Source: Desulfofustis sp. (GTDB taxonomy: Bacteria > Desulfobacterota > Desulfobulbia > Desulfobulbales > Desulfocapsaceae). From it: 6,179 nucleotides of DNA. The notes under the pieces were generated by a model. It searched no databases. It worked only from the letters and a program-made list of their open reading frames with translations, and had not been told where the DNA came from. The translations under genes were made by a program, and so were the position numbers. The stretch spans positions 1-6,179 of the forward strand of contig JAUVWB010000104.1 of the NCBI GenBank assembly GCA_030604345.1, written 5' to 3'. Of the stretch, positions 5,705 through 6,179 are shown in pieces; position 1 is the stretch's first letter; each line of letters opens with the position of its first letter.

Positions 5705-6179
5705 GTGAGCACGGAAAGCAAACATGAGGAACTCCAGGAGGAGGCACAGCGGGTAACGGACGATGCGCCGGCTTCCGACGAGGCGCTCGCGGAGATTCAG
5801 GATGACAAGAGCATCGAGGAGCAGCTCGAGCTGGCCCTCGCCGAGTCGGCCGATCTGCGCGACAAGGTCCTGCGTGTTGCCGCCGAGTTCGAAAACTACA
5901 AGAAACGGATGGAGCGCGAGCGGGCCACCATGCTCAAGTACGCCGGCGAGCATATATTCCGCGAGTTGTTACCGGTGGTGGACAATCTGGAGCGGGCGAT
6001 CAGCCAGGGGATAGTTGCCGGTCTGGAGCCGGAGAAGAATCTGGAGGCGTTGCGGGAGGGTGTGCAGCTAACGTTGAAAAACCTGCTCACCGTCCTCGAG
6101 AAATTCGAGGTCAAACCCATTGCCTGTGCCGGCCAGCCGTTTGATCCCAACGAACATGAGGCCCTGACCATGGAGCCGA
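5705..6179 (+). CDS. grpE: Nucleotide exchange factor GrpE (3' truncated by window edge)
   Basis: 158 codons of an open frame run off the right edge; typical GrpE proteins are about 190-200 residues, so the last few dozen are missing. An acidic, low-complexity N-terminus (1-35) leads into a charged coiled-coil helix (about 36-80). The hallmark stretches follow: 'AAEFENYKKRMERER' (59-73), 'LLPVVDNLERAI' (88-99) and 'EGVQLTLKNLLTVLEKF' (118-134), then the start of the beta domain with the GrpE signature 'GQPFDPNEHEAL' (143-154). GrpE is a cytoplasmic dimer that releases ADP from DnaK and acts as a thermosensor of the DnaK-DnaJ cycle. It begins with GTG at 5705, with alternatives at 5702, 5693 or ATG 5663. 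It has its own upstream promoter; dnaK commonly follows grpE and would be expected to the right. hrcA, the usual gene before it, is not here. Confidence 0.96.
   Translation, partial: MSTESKHEELQEEAQRVTDDAPASDEALAEIQDDKSIEEQLELALAESADLRDKVLRVAAEFENYKKRMERERATMLKYAGEHIFRELLPVVDNLERAISQGIVAGLEPEKNLEALREGVQLTLKNLLTVLEKFEVKPIACAGQPFDPNEHEALTMEP

Noticed and set aside
4966..5721. - strand frame of 251 codons reaching into the grpE leader
   Set aside because: Mostly antisense to the AAA+ and HTH coding sequence. It has no family likeness and no ribosome binding site evidence.

Overview
This 6.2 kb window is GC-rich and densely coding. It looks like ordinary chromosomal sequence from a Gram-negative bacterium. 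A Trk potassium system, a ZraR/AtoC-type sigma-54 activator, an iron-sulfur-flavoprotein-like reductase and AT-poor coding sequence together suggest a deltaproteobacterium in the broad sense (Desulfobacterota, perhaps Desulfobulbales or Desulfuromonadales). That placement is inference from gene style, not from a marker gene.

Left block (1-3283), potassium and envelope transport. The window opens inside the 3' end of a TrkA-like gene on the + strand. Seven bases after its stop, a convergent three-gene operon ends. Read on the - strand, its order is an AI-2E/PerM-family membrane protein (GTG start at 3283), a CYTH-domain triphosphate tunnel metalloenzyme, then trkH, the potassium channel subunit. 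The three genes are tightly packed: the first two overlap and the last two are 1 base apart. Subunit and regulator of the same K+ system therefore face each other tail to tail.

Centre (3284-5499), redox and regulation. A 264-base divergent intergenic region contains an AT-rich island, a tentative promoter and a possible 23-codon ORF. It separates the left operon from a + strand pair: a flavodoxin-fold NAD(P)H/FMN reductase family protein with a C-x2-C-x2-C-x7-C motif, and, 14 bases later, a complete NtrC-class response regulator (receiver, AAA+ with GAFTGA, Fis-type HTH). No sensor kinase is present in the window. The pairing suggests a redox- or stress-linked circuit, but neither the signal nor the target can be read from the sequence.

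Right end (5500-6179), chaperone. After a weak terminator-like hairpin there is a strong sigma-70-type promoter (TTGACA-17-TATTGT), an untranslated leader of about 100 bases containing an inverted repeat, and then grpE, cut by the window edge. No hrcA gene and no CIRCE element precede it.

I see no mobile element, CRISPR array, tRNA, rRNA or convincing novel defence or biosynthetic system. The findings below are modest leads.
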